From: Paractinoplanes tereljensis
Lineage (GTDB): Bacteria > Actinomycetota > Actinomycetes > Mycobacteriales > Micromonosporaceae
NCBI RefSeq assembly: GCF_016862435.1
Contig: NZ_BOMY01000001.1
Span: 124,001-188,000 of the forward strand
Length of the DNA stretch: 64,000 nucleotides
Reading direction: 5' to 3'
The position numbers were made by a program, and so were the translations under genes. The stretch's first letter is position 1, and every line of letters begins with the position of its first letter. Positions 25,168 to 33,998 of this stretch are shown in pieces. The notes under the pieces were generated by a model, which searched no databases, was not told the DNA's origin, and saw only the letters and a list, made by a program, of their open reading frames with translations.

Positions 25168-26012
25168 GCCCCGAGTTACACCGACCGAGTGACAAGCAGC
25201 TAGCGAGGATCGCCTTCCGGCGTCGGAGGGCGATCCGCTCGGTGCTGCTCGCGGCGCTGTCCACCGCGGTCCTGGGAACCCTGTTCGGCGTGCTGATCAC
25301 CGGCGCGCCGGGCTGGGACCGGGTCAAGCAGTCGTTCTTCCGCGCCGACATCGCCAAGGATTCACTGCCCGCCATCCTCGACGGGCTCTGGCTCAACATC
25401 CGGCTGTTCGTGGTGTGCGCGACCTGCGCGGTCGCGCTCGGGCTGCTGGTCGCGGTGCTGCGCACGCTGCGCGGGCCGGTGTTCTTCCCGGTGCGGGCCC
25501 TGGCCACCAGCTACACGTACACGCTGCGTGGCCTGCCGCTGATCATCACGATCTACCTCTTCGCGTACGGCGTGCCGGGCCTGCGCCTGCAGGGGACACC
25601 GAGCGTGACCGTGCTCGGCGGCGCGGCCATCGTCATCACCTACGGGTCGTACATCGCCGAGGTGCTCCGGTCCGGCATCGAGGGCGTGCACCCCAGCCAG
25701 GTCGCGGCGGCCCGATCGCTCGGGCTGAACTATCGCAAGACGATGCGTTTCGTGGTGCTGCCGCAGGCCGTGCGCCGGGCCGCCCCGCCGCTGCTCAACG
25801 ACGTCGTCTCGATGCAGAAGGACGTGGGTCTGATCTCGCTGGCCGGGCCGGTCGACGCGATCCGGGCGGCCCAGATCAGCCAGGCCGGCAGTTACAACTT
25901 CACGCCGTACATCGTGGCGGGTGTGCTCTTTGTCCTTCTTGCCCTTCCGCTCATCGCGGTCACCGACTGGGTGACGCTGCGCGCCGCCCGACGCCAGAAC
26001 GCGGGGACCTGA
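25164..26012 (+). CDS. Amino-acid ABC transporter permease (HisM/GlnP type)
   Basis: 282 residues, GTG start overlapping the binding-protein stop. A first membrane helix (~22-45) and a periplasmic loop precede the permease core, which carries LNIRLFVVCATCAVALGLLV, YTYTLRGLPLIITIYLF, and the EAA loop EGVHPSQVAAARSLGLNY ... LPQAVRRAAPPLLNDVV. The EAA loop docks on the ATPase. Probably homodimeric because no second permease gene is present. Confidence 0.93.
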   Translation: MSPELHRPSDKQLARIAFRRRRAIRSVLLAALSTAVLGTLFGVLITGAPGWDRVKQSFFRADIAKDSLPAILDGLWLNIRLFVVCATCAVALGLLVAVLRTLRGPVFFPVRALATSYTYTLRGLPLIITIYLFAYGVPGLRLQGTPSVTVLGGAAIVITYGSYIAEVLRSGIEGVHPSQVAAARSLGLNYRKTMRFVVLPQAVRRAAPPLLNDVVSMQKDVGLISLAGPVDAIRAAQISQAGSYNFTPYIVAGVLFVLLALPLIAVTDWVTLRAARRQNAGT

Positions 26013-26752
26013 TGCTTCTCGAGTGCACGGAAGTGCGTAAGTCGTTCGGCGACGCGGTGGTGCTCGACGGGCTCGACCTGACCGTGGACGAGCACGAGGT
26101 GATCGCGCTGATCGGCGCCTCCGGCTCGGGCAAGTCGACGCTGCTGCGGTGCGTCAACCTGCTGGCCGAGATCGACGACGGCACGATCACGCTGGACGGC
26201 GAGGACATCACCGACCCGCGGGTGAACGCGGACGTCGTACGCCAGAAGATCGGTCTTGTCTTTCAGAGTTACAACCTGTTCCCGCACATGACCGTGCTGG
26301 ACAACATCACCCTGGCGCCGACCAAGGTGCACCAGCGACCGGCTGCCGAGGCCAAGGCCCAGGCGATGGAGTGGCTGGACCGGGTCGGGCTGGCGGACAA
26401 GGCCGGCAGCTATCCCGACCGGCTCAGCGGCGGTCAGCAGCAGCGGGTGGCCATCGTCCGGGCCCTGGTCAACAGCCCGCGGCTGCTGCTGCTCGACGAG
26501 GTGACCTCGGCGCTCGACCCGGAGCTGGTCGGCGAGGTGCTCACCATGATCCGCGACCTCAAGGGCGACGGCATGACGATGGTGCTGGCCACCCACGAGA
26601 TGGGTTTCGCCCGTCAGGTGGCCGACCGGGTGGCGTTCCTGGACAAGGGCCGGGTTCTCGAACAGGGGCCGCCCGGGCAGGTGCTCGGCGACCCGGTCGA
26701 GGCCCGCACCCGGCAGTTCCTCGCCCGGATCATCGAGGCCGGGCGACTGTAA
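26012..26752 (+). CDS. Amino-acid ABC transporter ATP-binding protein
   Basis: 246 residues. Walker A GASGSGKSTLLRCVN, Q-loop VFQSYNLFPHMTVLDN, signature LSGGQQQRVAIVRAL, Walker B LLLLDEVTSALDPEL, H-loop ATHEMGFARQVADRV. LDEVTSALDPELV is the form found in polar amino-acid importers such as GlnQ/HisP. The ATG overlaps the permease stop as TGATG. A short hairpin follows the stop. Confidence 0.95.
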   Translation: MLLECTEVRKSFGDAVVLDGLDLTVDEHEVIALIGASGSGKSTLLRCVNLLAEIDDGTITLDGEDITDPRVNADVVRQKIGLVFQSYNLFPHMTVLDNITLAPTKVHQRPAAEAKAQAMEWLDRVGLADKAGSYPDRLSGGQQQRVAIVRALVNSPRLLLLDEVTSALDPELVGEVLTMIRDLKGDGMTMVLATHEMGFARQVADRVAFLDKGRVLEQGPPGQVLGDPVEARTRQFLARIIEAGRL

Positions 26753-26768
26753 TCCGACCTGGTCGGAT
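26752..26768 (+). terminator. Terminator hairpin after the amino-acid importer
   Basis: ATCCGAC pairs with GTCGGAT around CTG, seven pairs, starting at the last base of the ATPase stop codon. No T-run follows. Confidence 0.5.
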
Positions 26769-26839
26769 CACGGACGGTAACCCCTTCGTGGAGGCGCCCG
26801 GATGCCATGGTTCTCCCGTGCCTAACGGGGAGGCCACCC

Positions 26840-27247
26840 ATGCGCCTGTACACCGCCATTGCCGCGGCCGCGTTGCTGATCGTCGCCGGTCCGGCGCCGG
26901 CCGGCGCGACCGGCCGGTACGGCTTACGACTGCAATCCGCAACGGTGCTTCCGGGTGGGAGTGCCGTCGACCTGCACTACATAGCGACCTGCCCGCCGGG
27001 CGCGTTCGCCGACATCGGGGTGTCGATCGCGCAGCGGACCGGCTCGCACGTCGCCGTCGGCACCGGCAGCACCGGCATCGTCTGCAACGGGCTGCCCCGC
27101 TCGGTGCTGCTGCGGGTCGCGGCCACCGGCGGCGGGGTGTGGTTCCGGCCGGGCCGGGCCCGGGCCACCGCCGGCCTGCGGGCCGTGACCGGGCTCGGTG
27201 TCGTGTCCGACGACGACCGGGCCCGGCTGAAGGTCATGCGCCGCTAG
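26840..27247 (+). CDS. Small secreted hypothetical protein
   Basis: 135 residues from the ATG at 26840, which follows GGGGAGG. Sec signal peptide MRLYTAIAAAALLIVAGPAP ending GA-T (~24). The mature part is ~110 residues of likely beta structure with two Cys (IATCPPGAF and GIVCNGLP) that could form a disulphide; it ends in a basic RARLKVMRR. Family not recognised. Stop shared with convergent ribH through CTAG at 27244-27247. Confidence 0.65.
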   Translation: MRLYTAIAAAALLIVAGPAPAGATGRYGLRLQSATVLPGGSAVDLHYIATCPPGAFADIGVSIAQRTGSHVAVGTGSTGIVCNGLPRSVLLRVAATGGGVWFRPGRARATAGLRAVTGLGVVSDDDRARLKVMRR

Positions 27248-27720
27248 GGCTTGGTCAGCTCCCGCAGCACCAGGGCAGCGTCCAGCGCCGCCACCGTGCT
27301 CTGCCAGCCCTTGTCCTCGATCGAGTCCTCCAGGCCGGCCCGGTCGCGGGCCTGGCCGAGGCTGTGCACGGTCAGCACGCCGTGCGCCACCGGGGTCTGC
27401 TCGTCGAGGGCGATCCGGGTCAGCCCGGCCGTGACCGAGTCACAGACGTAGTCGAAGTGCGGGGTCTCGCCCTTGATCACCACGCCCAGCGCGACCACCG
27501 CGTCGTACTGCTTGGCCAGCGCCTGCGCGACGACCGGCAGCTCGACGGCGCCGGCCACCCGGTGGACGACCACGTCCGTCACGCCGCACGCCTCGGCGGC
27601 GGCCTTCGCCCGGTCGATCATGTGGTCGATCAGGTCGGCGTGCCAGCGTGCGCCGACGATGCCGAGCCGCAGCCCGGCGGCATCGACGGTCTGCATGTGC
27701 GGGTCACCGAAGCCGGCCAT
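27244..27720 (-). CDS. ribH: 6,7-dimethyl-8-ribityllumazine synthase
   Basis: 158 residues. Motifs: GARWHADLIDHMIDRAKAAA, VHRVAGAVELPVVAQALA (substrate loop), ALGVVIKGETPHFDYVC, and GLTRIALDEQTPVAHGVLT with the catalytic His in the PHF/HFDYV segment. Condenses the butanone phosphate from RibBA with the pyrimidine from RibD. Last gene of the FMN-riboswitch operon. Confidence 0.97.
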   Translation of the reverse strand: MAGFGDPHMQTVDAAGLRLGIVGARWHADLIDHMIDRAKAAAEACGVTDVVVHRVAGAVELPVVAQALAKQYDAVVALGVVIKGETPHFDYVCDSVTAGLTRIALDEQTPVAHGVLTVHSLGQARDRAGLEDSIEDKGWQSTVAALDAALVLRELTKP

Positions 27721-27766
27721 GTTTTGCCCCCTTTTTCAGTAATTGTCGACGTTGGGGATGCGCAGG

Positions 27767-28964
<1,198 letters not shown>

Positions 28965-28972
<8 letters not shown>

Positions 28973-29564
28973 GGCGCTCTCCCAGCATCTTCTCGACGTA
29001 CTTAGCGATGACGTCGACCTCGAGGTTCACCGGGTCGCCCACGGCCTTGGATCCCAGCACGGTCAGCTTCAGCGTCGTCGGGATCAGGCCGACACTGAAC
29101 GACGTCTCGTCCACCGCCATGACGGTCAGCGACACGCCGTCGACGGTGATCGAGCCCTTCTCCACCACGTACTTCGAGATGTTTTTCGGAAGCGCGAAGC
29201 GCAGCACCTCCCACTGGTCGGCGGGCTCCCGGCTGAGCAGCTCCGAGACACCGTCGACGTGGCCCTGCACGAGATGACCGCCGAGCCGGCTGCCGAGGGC
29301 GGCCGCGCGTTCGAGGTTGACCTGGCTGCCGACACCCAGCGCGCCCAGCGACGACCGGCGCAACGTCTCGCCCATCACGTCGGCCGTGAAGATGCCCTCT
29401 TCGTTGTCGATCACGGTGAGACAGACGCCGTTGACCGCGATCGAGTCGCCGTGCCGGGCGTCCGTGGTGACCAGCGGCCCGCGTACGGCGATGACCGCCG
29501 AATCGCCGCCCGCGTCGGTGAGGCGCACGACCTCTCCCAGTTCCTCGACGATGCCGGTGAACAT
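28965..29564 (-). CDS. ribE: Riboflavin synthase, alpha chain
   Basis: 199 residues, starting [10 protein letters not shown]. Two lumazine-binding repeats: first with [18 protein letters not shown] and [14 protein letters not shown], second with [17 protein letters not shown] and [13 protein letters not shown]. Forms the trimer that dismutates two lumazines to riboflavin. ATG overlaps the ribD stop as TGATG. Also called ribC in some species. Confidence 0.97.
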
Positions 29565-30619
29565 CAGGACTCCTTCTGTCGGAGCGATGCGGTGAAGCGC
29601 AGGTCGGGACCGATCTGCGCGAGGTCGGTGAGATCCAGTTCGATGGCGTCGCCGATGGTGCCGACGCCCGCGTCCAGCAGGGCGGCCTTGCCCGCCCCGA
29701 GCAGCTTCGGCGCCACGTAACCGATCACCTGGTCGACCAGCCCGGCGGCCAGGAACGAGCCGGCCAGGGTGGGCCCGCCCTCCAGCAGCACCGACCGGAT
29801 GCCCCGGCCGAACAGGGCCTGCAGCAGGGCGTGCAGGTCGACCCGGCCGTCCGGCCCGGCGCCGACCTCGCGGGTGGTGACGATCCAGGTGGGCGCGGTG
29901 ACGTCGCGGACGCGCGCTTTCTCCGGGGTGCGGCCGGTGGAGTCGACCACGACCCGCAGCGGCTGCTTGATGGCGAGCGTGCCGTCCTTGAGGTCGCGCA
30001 CGGTGAGCTGCGGGTCGTCGATCACGACCGTGCCGGCGCCCACCATGATCGCGTCCATCGTGCTGCGCAGCGTGTGCACGTCGGCCCGGGCCGGGGCCGA
30101 GGTGATCCACTGGCTGGTGTTGTCGGCGGCGGCCGAGCGCCCGTCCAGCGTGGCCGCGAACTTCCAGGTCACGAACGGCCGGCCCCGGCGTACGGCGGTC
30201 AGCCAGGCGATGTTGCCCTGTTCGGCCTCGGCCCGGCGGACCCCCGTCTCGACCTGGACCCCGGCGGCGCGCAGGGTGACCGCCCCGCCCGAGGCGACCG
30301 GCGTCGGGTCGTCGACCGCGATGATCACCCGCTTGACCCCGGCGTTGATCAGCGCGTGGCTGCAGGGGCCGGTGCGGCCGGTGTGGTTGCAGGGCTCGAG
30401 GGTGACCACCGCGGTGCCGCCACGAGCGCGCTCACCGGCCTGGGCGAGGGCGACGATCTCGGCGTGCGGGCCCCCGGCGTACGCGTGGAAGCCCTCGCCG
30501 GCGATCTCGCCGTCGGGGTCGAGGAGCAGGCAGCCGACCACCGGGTTGGGGCTGGTCGTGCCGAGGCCCCGGCCGGCCAGCGCGATCGCGCGGCGCATCG
30601 CCTCGTCCTCGGTTGCCAT
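29564..30619 (-). CDS. ribD: Bifunctional diaminohydroxyphosphoribosylaminopyrimidine deaminase / reductase
   Basis: 351 residues from the ATG at 30619. Deaminase domain (~1-145) with zinc motif PHAEIVAL and VTLEPCNHTGRTGPC; reductase domain (~150-351) with RPFVTWKFAATLDGRSA, STMDAIMVGAGTV and LLEGGPTLAGSF. First gene of the rib operon; the frame stays open upstream through the riboswitch, but a start there would lie inside the aptamer. Confidence 0.96.
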   Translation of the reverse strand: MATEDEAMRRAIALAGRGLGTTSPNPVVGCLLLDPDGEIAGEGFHAYAGGPHAEIVALAQAGERARGGTAVVTLEPCNHTGRTGPCSHALINAGVKRVIIAVDDPTPVASGGAVTLRAAGVQVETGVRRAEAEQGNIAWLTAVRRGRPFVTWKFAATLDGRSAAADNTSQWITSAPARADVHTLRSTMDAIMVGAGTVVIDDPQLTVRDLKDGTLAIKQPLRVVVDSTGRTPEKARVRDVTAPTWIVTTREVGAGPDGRVDLHALLQALFGRGIRSVLLEGGPTLAGSFLAAGLVDQVIGYVAPKLLGAGKAALLDAGVGTIGDAIELDLTDLAQIGPDLRFTASLRQKES

Positions 30620-30690
30620 CCGCTTTCGTCCTCTCAGCGCGGCACGGTCACGCGCTGGAGAAACGGGAGAAAACCACGGAAAATGGACAA

Positions 30691-30713
30691 CAGGGTACGC
30701 TTCGCGCACCCTG
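30691..30713 (-). terminator. Candidate expression-platform terminator of the FMN riboswitch
   Basis: On the minus strand CAGGGTGCGC pairs with GCGTACCCTG (ten pairs, one G-U) around GAA, followed by TTGTCCATTTTCC. It lies 38 bases after the aptamer and ~70 before ribD, where an FMN-controlled terminator would be expected. Confidence 0.6.
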
Positions 30714-30751
30714 GCCGTGAGCCCGGCAAACGAGCCCAACGTCCAATTCCG

Positions 30752-30930
30752 CGCGCTGTCTCCCATCCGGACTGTCTGACCGGGGCGGCTTTCACCCCTC
30801 CGATCAACCGTCGGCCCCGGATTTTCACCAGGTCCACCGGCCGCCGTTGGAACGACGTCCGGGTCGCGGGCTTACCGATGAAGCATCGGATCACCGCCGG
30901 TTCGGAATTTCACCGAGTCCCGCCAGCGCG
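30752..30930 (-). promoter_or_regulatory. FMN riboswitch (RFN element)
   Basis: On the minus strand the conserved aptamer blocks appear in order: GGTGAAATTCCGAACCGGCG, GTAAGCCCGCGA, GGTGAAAATCCGGGGCCGAC, GGGGTGAAAGCC-type junction and AGTCCGGATGGGAGA. The closing helix P1 pairs 30925-30930 with 30752-30757 (CGCGCT/AGCGCG). FMN binding should shut off ribDE-BA-H. A weak promoter candidate lies just upstream (TTGCAA at 30969-30974, TAAAACT at 30947-30953). Confidence 0.95.
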
Positions 30931-31020
30931 TGGTGGGTTAACCCCGAGTTTTACACGAACGATCGACTTTGCAAGAGGCACGCGAGGCATATCACATCTC
31001 CTCAGAAGGAAATGTCATAC

Positions 31021-32028
31021 CTATTCGGCGTCGCTCTCGCCCCGGCGGCGGTCGATTGCCACATATGACCCAGGCTGGGACTTCGCCACCTTCTTCATCT
31101 CGGAGGCGACGGCGATGACCACCCGGGGGTCGGCGTACTTACGGCCGTCGGCGGTCGCCTGGGCCACCCCGATCGAGAGGGTCACCAGGGCGGCGCGATT
31201 CTTGTTGCCGCGCCGGTCGGGGACCTCGATGTAGCCGCGCTCGGCGTCGCTTGCGTCGTAGAGCCGGTCGGCGGCCTGCTCGAAATCGGTCACCGTGCGC
31301 TTGGTCAGCGGCAGCACCTGATCGGGGGCGCAGATGAAGACGAAGTCGTCGCCGCCGATGTGGCCGAGGAAGACCGACGGCTTGCCGATCGAGGCGACCG
31401 CCTTGTGCAGGCTGCGGGTCAGGGCGGTGATGAACTCGTCGCCACGGTCGAACCCGTACACGTCGTTGACGCTCTTGAACCGGTCGATGTCGATGTAACC
31501 GACCGAGTATTCGCCACCGGCCTTCATCCGGTCGGCGATCTCGCGCCGCACCCGGGCATTGCCGGGCAGGCCGGTCAGCGGGGACGTCTCCCGGAACTCC
31601 TTGTTGCGCCGCAGCGTGGACGAGACCCGGGCGATCAGCTCGGCCGTGTCGAACGGCTTGACCAGGTAGTCGTCGACGCCGGAGGTCAGGCCGACCACCT
31701 TGTCGACGCTCATCCCCTTGGCGGTCAGCATGATCACCGGGAGGGCCGAGGTGAGCGGCTCGGCCCGCAGCCGGCGGGTCAGCTCGACACCGTCCATCCG
31801 GGGCATCATCCAGTCGACCACGGCCAGGTCGGGACGCTTGGTCTCCATCAGCTCGAGTGCGTCCTGGCCGTCACTCGCCCGGATCACGTCGTAGCCGTGG
31901 ACCTTGAGGTTGAACTCGACGAAACCCGCGATGTCCTGGTCGTCGTCGACCACCAGGATCAGGTCGGGCCGGTCGTCCGGGTCGGCGCCCAGGTCTTCCG
32001 CGCTGTGCCGCACCACGCCGGTGCTCAT
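31021..32028 (-). CDS. Response regulator with receiver and GGDEF-type (GGDDF) domain
   Basis: 335 residues. Receiver (~20-140): acidic triad VVDDDQD, phosphoacceptor Asp72 (AVVDWMMPRMDG), Lys124 (YLVKPFD). GGDEF domain (~148-330): LTGLPGNARVRREI, DIDRFKSVNDVYG, and GHIGGDDFVFI at 225-229, where the fourth residue of the motif is Asp instead of Glu. No RxxD inhibitory site precedes it. Expected to make c-di-GMP on phosphorylation if the variant is active. No histidine kinase adjacent. Upstream is rpe, 33 bases away. Confidence 0.9.
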   Translation of the reverse strand: MSTGVVRHSAEDLGADPDDRPDLILVVDDDQDIAGFVEFNLKVHGYDVIRASDGQDALELMETKRPDLAVVDWMMPRMDGVELTRRLRAEPLTSALPVIMLTAKGMSVDKVVGLTSGVDDYLVKPFDTAELIARVSSTLRRNKEFRETSPLTGLPGNARVRREIADRMKAGGEYSVGYIDIDRFKSVNDVYGFDRGDEFITALTRSLHKAVASIGKPSVFLGHIGGDDFVFICAPDQVLPLTKRTVTDFEQAADRLYDASDAERGYIEVPDRRGNKNRAALVTLSIGVAQATADGRKYADPRVVIAVASEMKKVAKSQPGSYVAIDRRRGESDAE

Positions 32029-32061
32029 CCGCTCTCCCCGCTGTCGCCCGCTGCGTCCCGC

Positions 32062-32742
32062 TCAATGATGGGGTGACTGGGCTTCCACGGCCAGTGCCCG
32101 AAGTTGGTGAATCGCCTCGGCCGGGTCCTCGGCGCCGTACACCGCGGTGCCGGCCACGAACGCGTCGGCGCCCGCCTCGGCCGCCTGGGCAATGGTGTCG
32201 GCGGCGATGCCGCCATCGACCTCGAGGCGTACGGAGAGATCCTTCGCGCCGATCCGGCGGCGCACGTCGCGCACCTTGTCGAGCATTTCGGGCATGAACT
32301 TCTGCCCGCCGAAACCGGCCTTGATCGTCATGATCAGCAGGGTGTCGAAGTGGGGCAGCATCTCCAGGTACGGCTCGACCGGGGTGTCCCGGTCGATGGC
32401 CAGGCCCGCCTTGGAACCGGCCGCCCGCAGCGTCTTGGCCAGCGCGACCGGGTCCTCACAGGCCTCGGCGTGGAAGGTCACGTTGTAGGCACCGGCCTCG
32501 GCGTAACCCGGCGCCCAGCGCTCCGGGTCGGTGATCATCAGATGCACGTCGAACGGGATCGTGGTCGCCTTACGCAGGCTCTGCACCACCGGCAGGCCGA
32601 TCGTCAGGTTGGGCACGAAGTGGTTGTCCATGACATCGACGTGCACCCAGTCGGCCGCGCCCTCGATCGCACCCACCTCGTCGGCGAGACGGGAGAAGTC
32701 GGCGGCCAGGATGCTCGGTGCGATGATCGGCTTTGCGCTCAC
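32062..32742 (-). CDS. rpe: Ribulose-phosphate 3-epimerase
   Basis: 226 residues, GTG start. [33 protein letters not shown] (metal His and Asp), [17 protein letters not shown] and [21 protein letters not shown] define the epimerase. Interconverts ribulose- and xylulose-5-phosphate. It supplies the pentose phosphate pool used by RibBA in the operon that follows on the same strand. Confidence 0.97.
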   Translation of the reverse strand: MSAKPIIAPSILAADFSRLADEVGAIEGAADWVHVDVMDNHFVPNLTIGLPVVQSLRKATTIPFDVHLMITDPERWAPGYAEAGAYNVTFHAEACEDPVALAKTLRAAGSKAGLAIDRDTPVEPYLEMLPHFDTLLIMTIKAGFGGQKFMPEMLDKVRDVRRRIGAKDLSVRLEVDGGIAADTIAQAAEAGADAFVAGTAVYGAEDPAEAIHQLRALAVEAQSPHH

Positions 32743-32818
32743 GGTCGAAGTCTAGGACGTCGGGATTTCTTGGCATCGCTAACCGGATAGAGTGGCGCGT
32801 CCGAAGGGGGAGCGATCG

Positions 32819-33676
32819 ATGCGACGGTGGGCGATGGCCGTACTGGCGTGCGCCCTCGTTTCCGGTTGCGGCAACCTCCCGGCGGGCGTCGACGGTGACC
32901 TGACCAACGACTGGAAGCCGCTGCCGGCCGCCACCGCGTTCCGGCCGGCCACCGGCGCCTGCCACGCCGAGCTGACCCAGACCGGCACGATCGACAACTA
33001 CTCCCCTGTCGCCTGCACCGAATCGCACCTGGTCGAGACGGTCGCGGTCGCCGACCTCGGGGCGGTGACCACCCTCGACGCCGGCCTTCCGCAGGCGTTC
33101 GCCGCCTGCTCGAAGCAGGCCACCGCGTTCCTGGGCGCCGACTGGCGCACCGGCTGGGTGGTGCTGCAGCCGGTGCTGCCGGGCAAGCAGGCGTGGGCCG
33201 GTGGCGCCCGCTGGTACCGCTGCGACGTGGCCGAGACGTCACCGGTCGACGGTGCCCTGGTGCGCCGGACGAGCAGCATGAAGGGCACCGTCAAGGGGTC
33301 CGGCAAGCTGCGGATGACCTGCGCCAACCCCACCATCAAGGGCGACTCGGTCACCGAGATGCATCCGGTGGCCTGCGCGAGTACGCACACCGCCGAGTTC
33401 GCCGGCCTGTTCGAGTCGACCGCGAAGCGGTCCAGTGACGTGAGCAGCGACGCCCTGGCCGACGGCTGCGACCGGGCGATCGCGAAGTTCGCCGGGCTGT
33501 CCGACGACAGCTCCCTGGCGAGCCGGATCGGCTGGCTGGGCTTCCCGCCGGACGACACCGCCTGGCAGATGGGCGACCGGGCGATCCGGTGCTTCCTGTG
33601 GCTCAACGGCGAGAAGATGAACGGCTCCTACCGCAACGCCGGCCCGGCCAAGCTAAAGATCCACTACTCCGACTAG
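32819..33676 (+). CDS. Lipoprotein with septum-formation-type domain
   Basis: 285 residues from the ATG at 32819, which follows GGGGGAG. Lipoprotein signal MRRWAMAVLACALVSGC (lipobox VSGC). The mature protein has two similar halves with paired Cys and a conserved His: TGACHAELTQ...PVACTESHLVETVAV and MTCANPT...PVACASTHTAEFAGLF. This duplicated pattern is that of the Septum_form family in actinobacteria. Role in division is not proven. Its end overlaps the convergent ArsR gene by 24 bases. Confidence 0.8.
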   Translation: MRRWAMAVLACALVSGCGNLPAGVDGDLTNDWKPLPAATAFRPATGACHAELTQTGTIDNYSPVACTESHLVETVAVADLGAVTTLDAGLPQAFAACSKQATAFLGADWRTGWVVLQPVLPGKQAWAGGARWYRCDVAETSPVDGALVRRTSSMKGTVKGSGKLRMTCANPTIKGDSVTEMHPVACASTHTAEFAGLFESTAKRSSDVSSDALADGCDRAIAKFAGLSDDSSLASRIGWLGFPPDDTAWQMGDRAIRCFLWLNGEKMNGSYRNAGPAKLKIHYSD

Positions 33677-33946
33677 AGCCTGGATCAGACCGGGGAACCG
33701 GGCGTCCAGCTCGTCGCGGCGCAGCTCGATGGTGTGGGTGCGGCCGGTGACCGTGGTGCGGGTCAGGCCGGCCTCCCGCAGGATGCGGAAGTGGTGGGTC
33801 ATCGTCGACTTGTGCACGCCGAAATCCCAGTGGGTGCCGCATTTGCCGTGCGGGTGGCCGTCGGCGAGCGTCTGCACGATGCGCAGCCGGATGGGGTCGG
33901 CGACGGCACGCAGCACCTCGACCAGAGCCGCATCCTCATCCGCCAT
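33653..33946 (-). CDS. ArsR family winged-helix regulator
   Basis: 97 residues. EVLRAVADPIRLRIVQTLAD, the recognition helix KSTMTHHFRILREAGL and the wing TRTTVTGRTHTIELRRDELD. The only Cys (HGKCGTHWDFGV) does not form a known metal site. Divergent from the FadB-like gene at 33999 and separated by a near-perfect palindrome, the likely operator for both. Confidence 0.88.
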   Translation of the reverse strand: MADEDAALVEVLRAVADPIRLRIVQTLADGHPHGKCGTHWDFGVHKSTMTHHFRILREAGLTRTTVTGRTHTIELRRDELDARFPGLIQALVGVVDL

Positions 33947-33961
33947 GCGTCAAAGACTACC

Positions 33962-33979
33962 GTTGGATGTTCATCAAAC
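33962..33979. promoter_or_regulatory. Palindromic operator in the arsR-type/FadB-like divergent region
   Basis: GTTGGATGTTCATCAAAC is an 18-base inverted repeat with one mismatched pair (core GATGTTCATC perfect). It lies 16 bases from the regulator start and 19 from the divergent gene start. Position and symmetry fit an ArsR-dimer site. Confidence 0.65.
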
Positions 33980-33998
33980 AATCGTCTAGGTTGACGGT

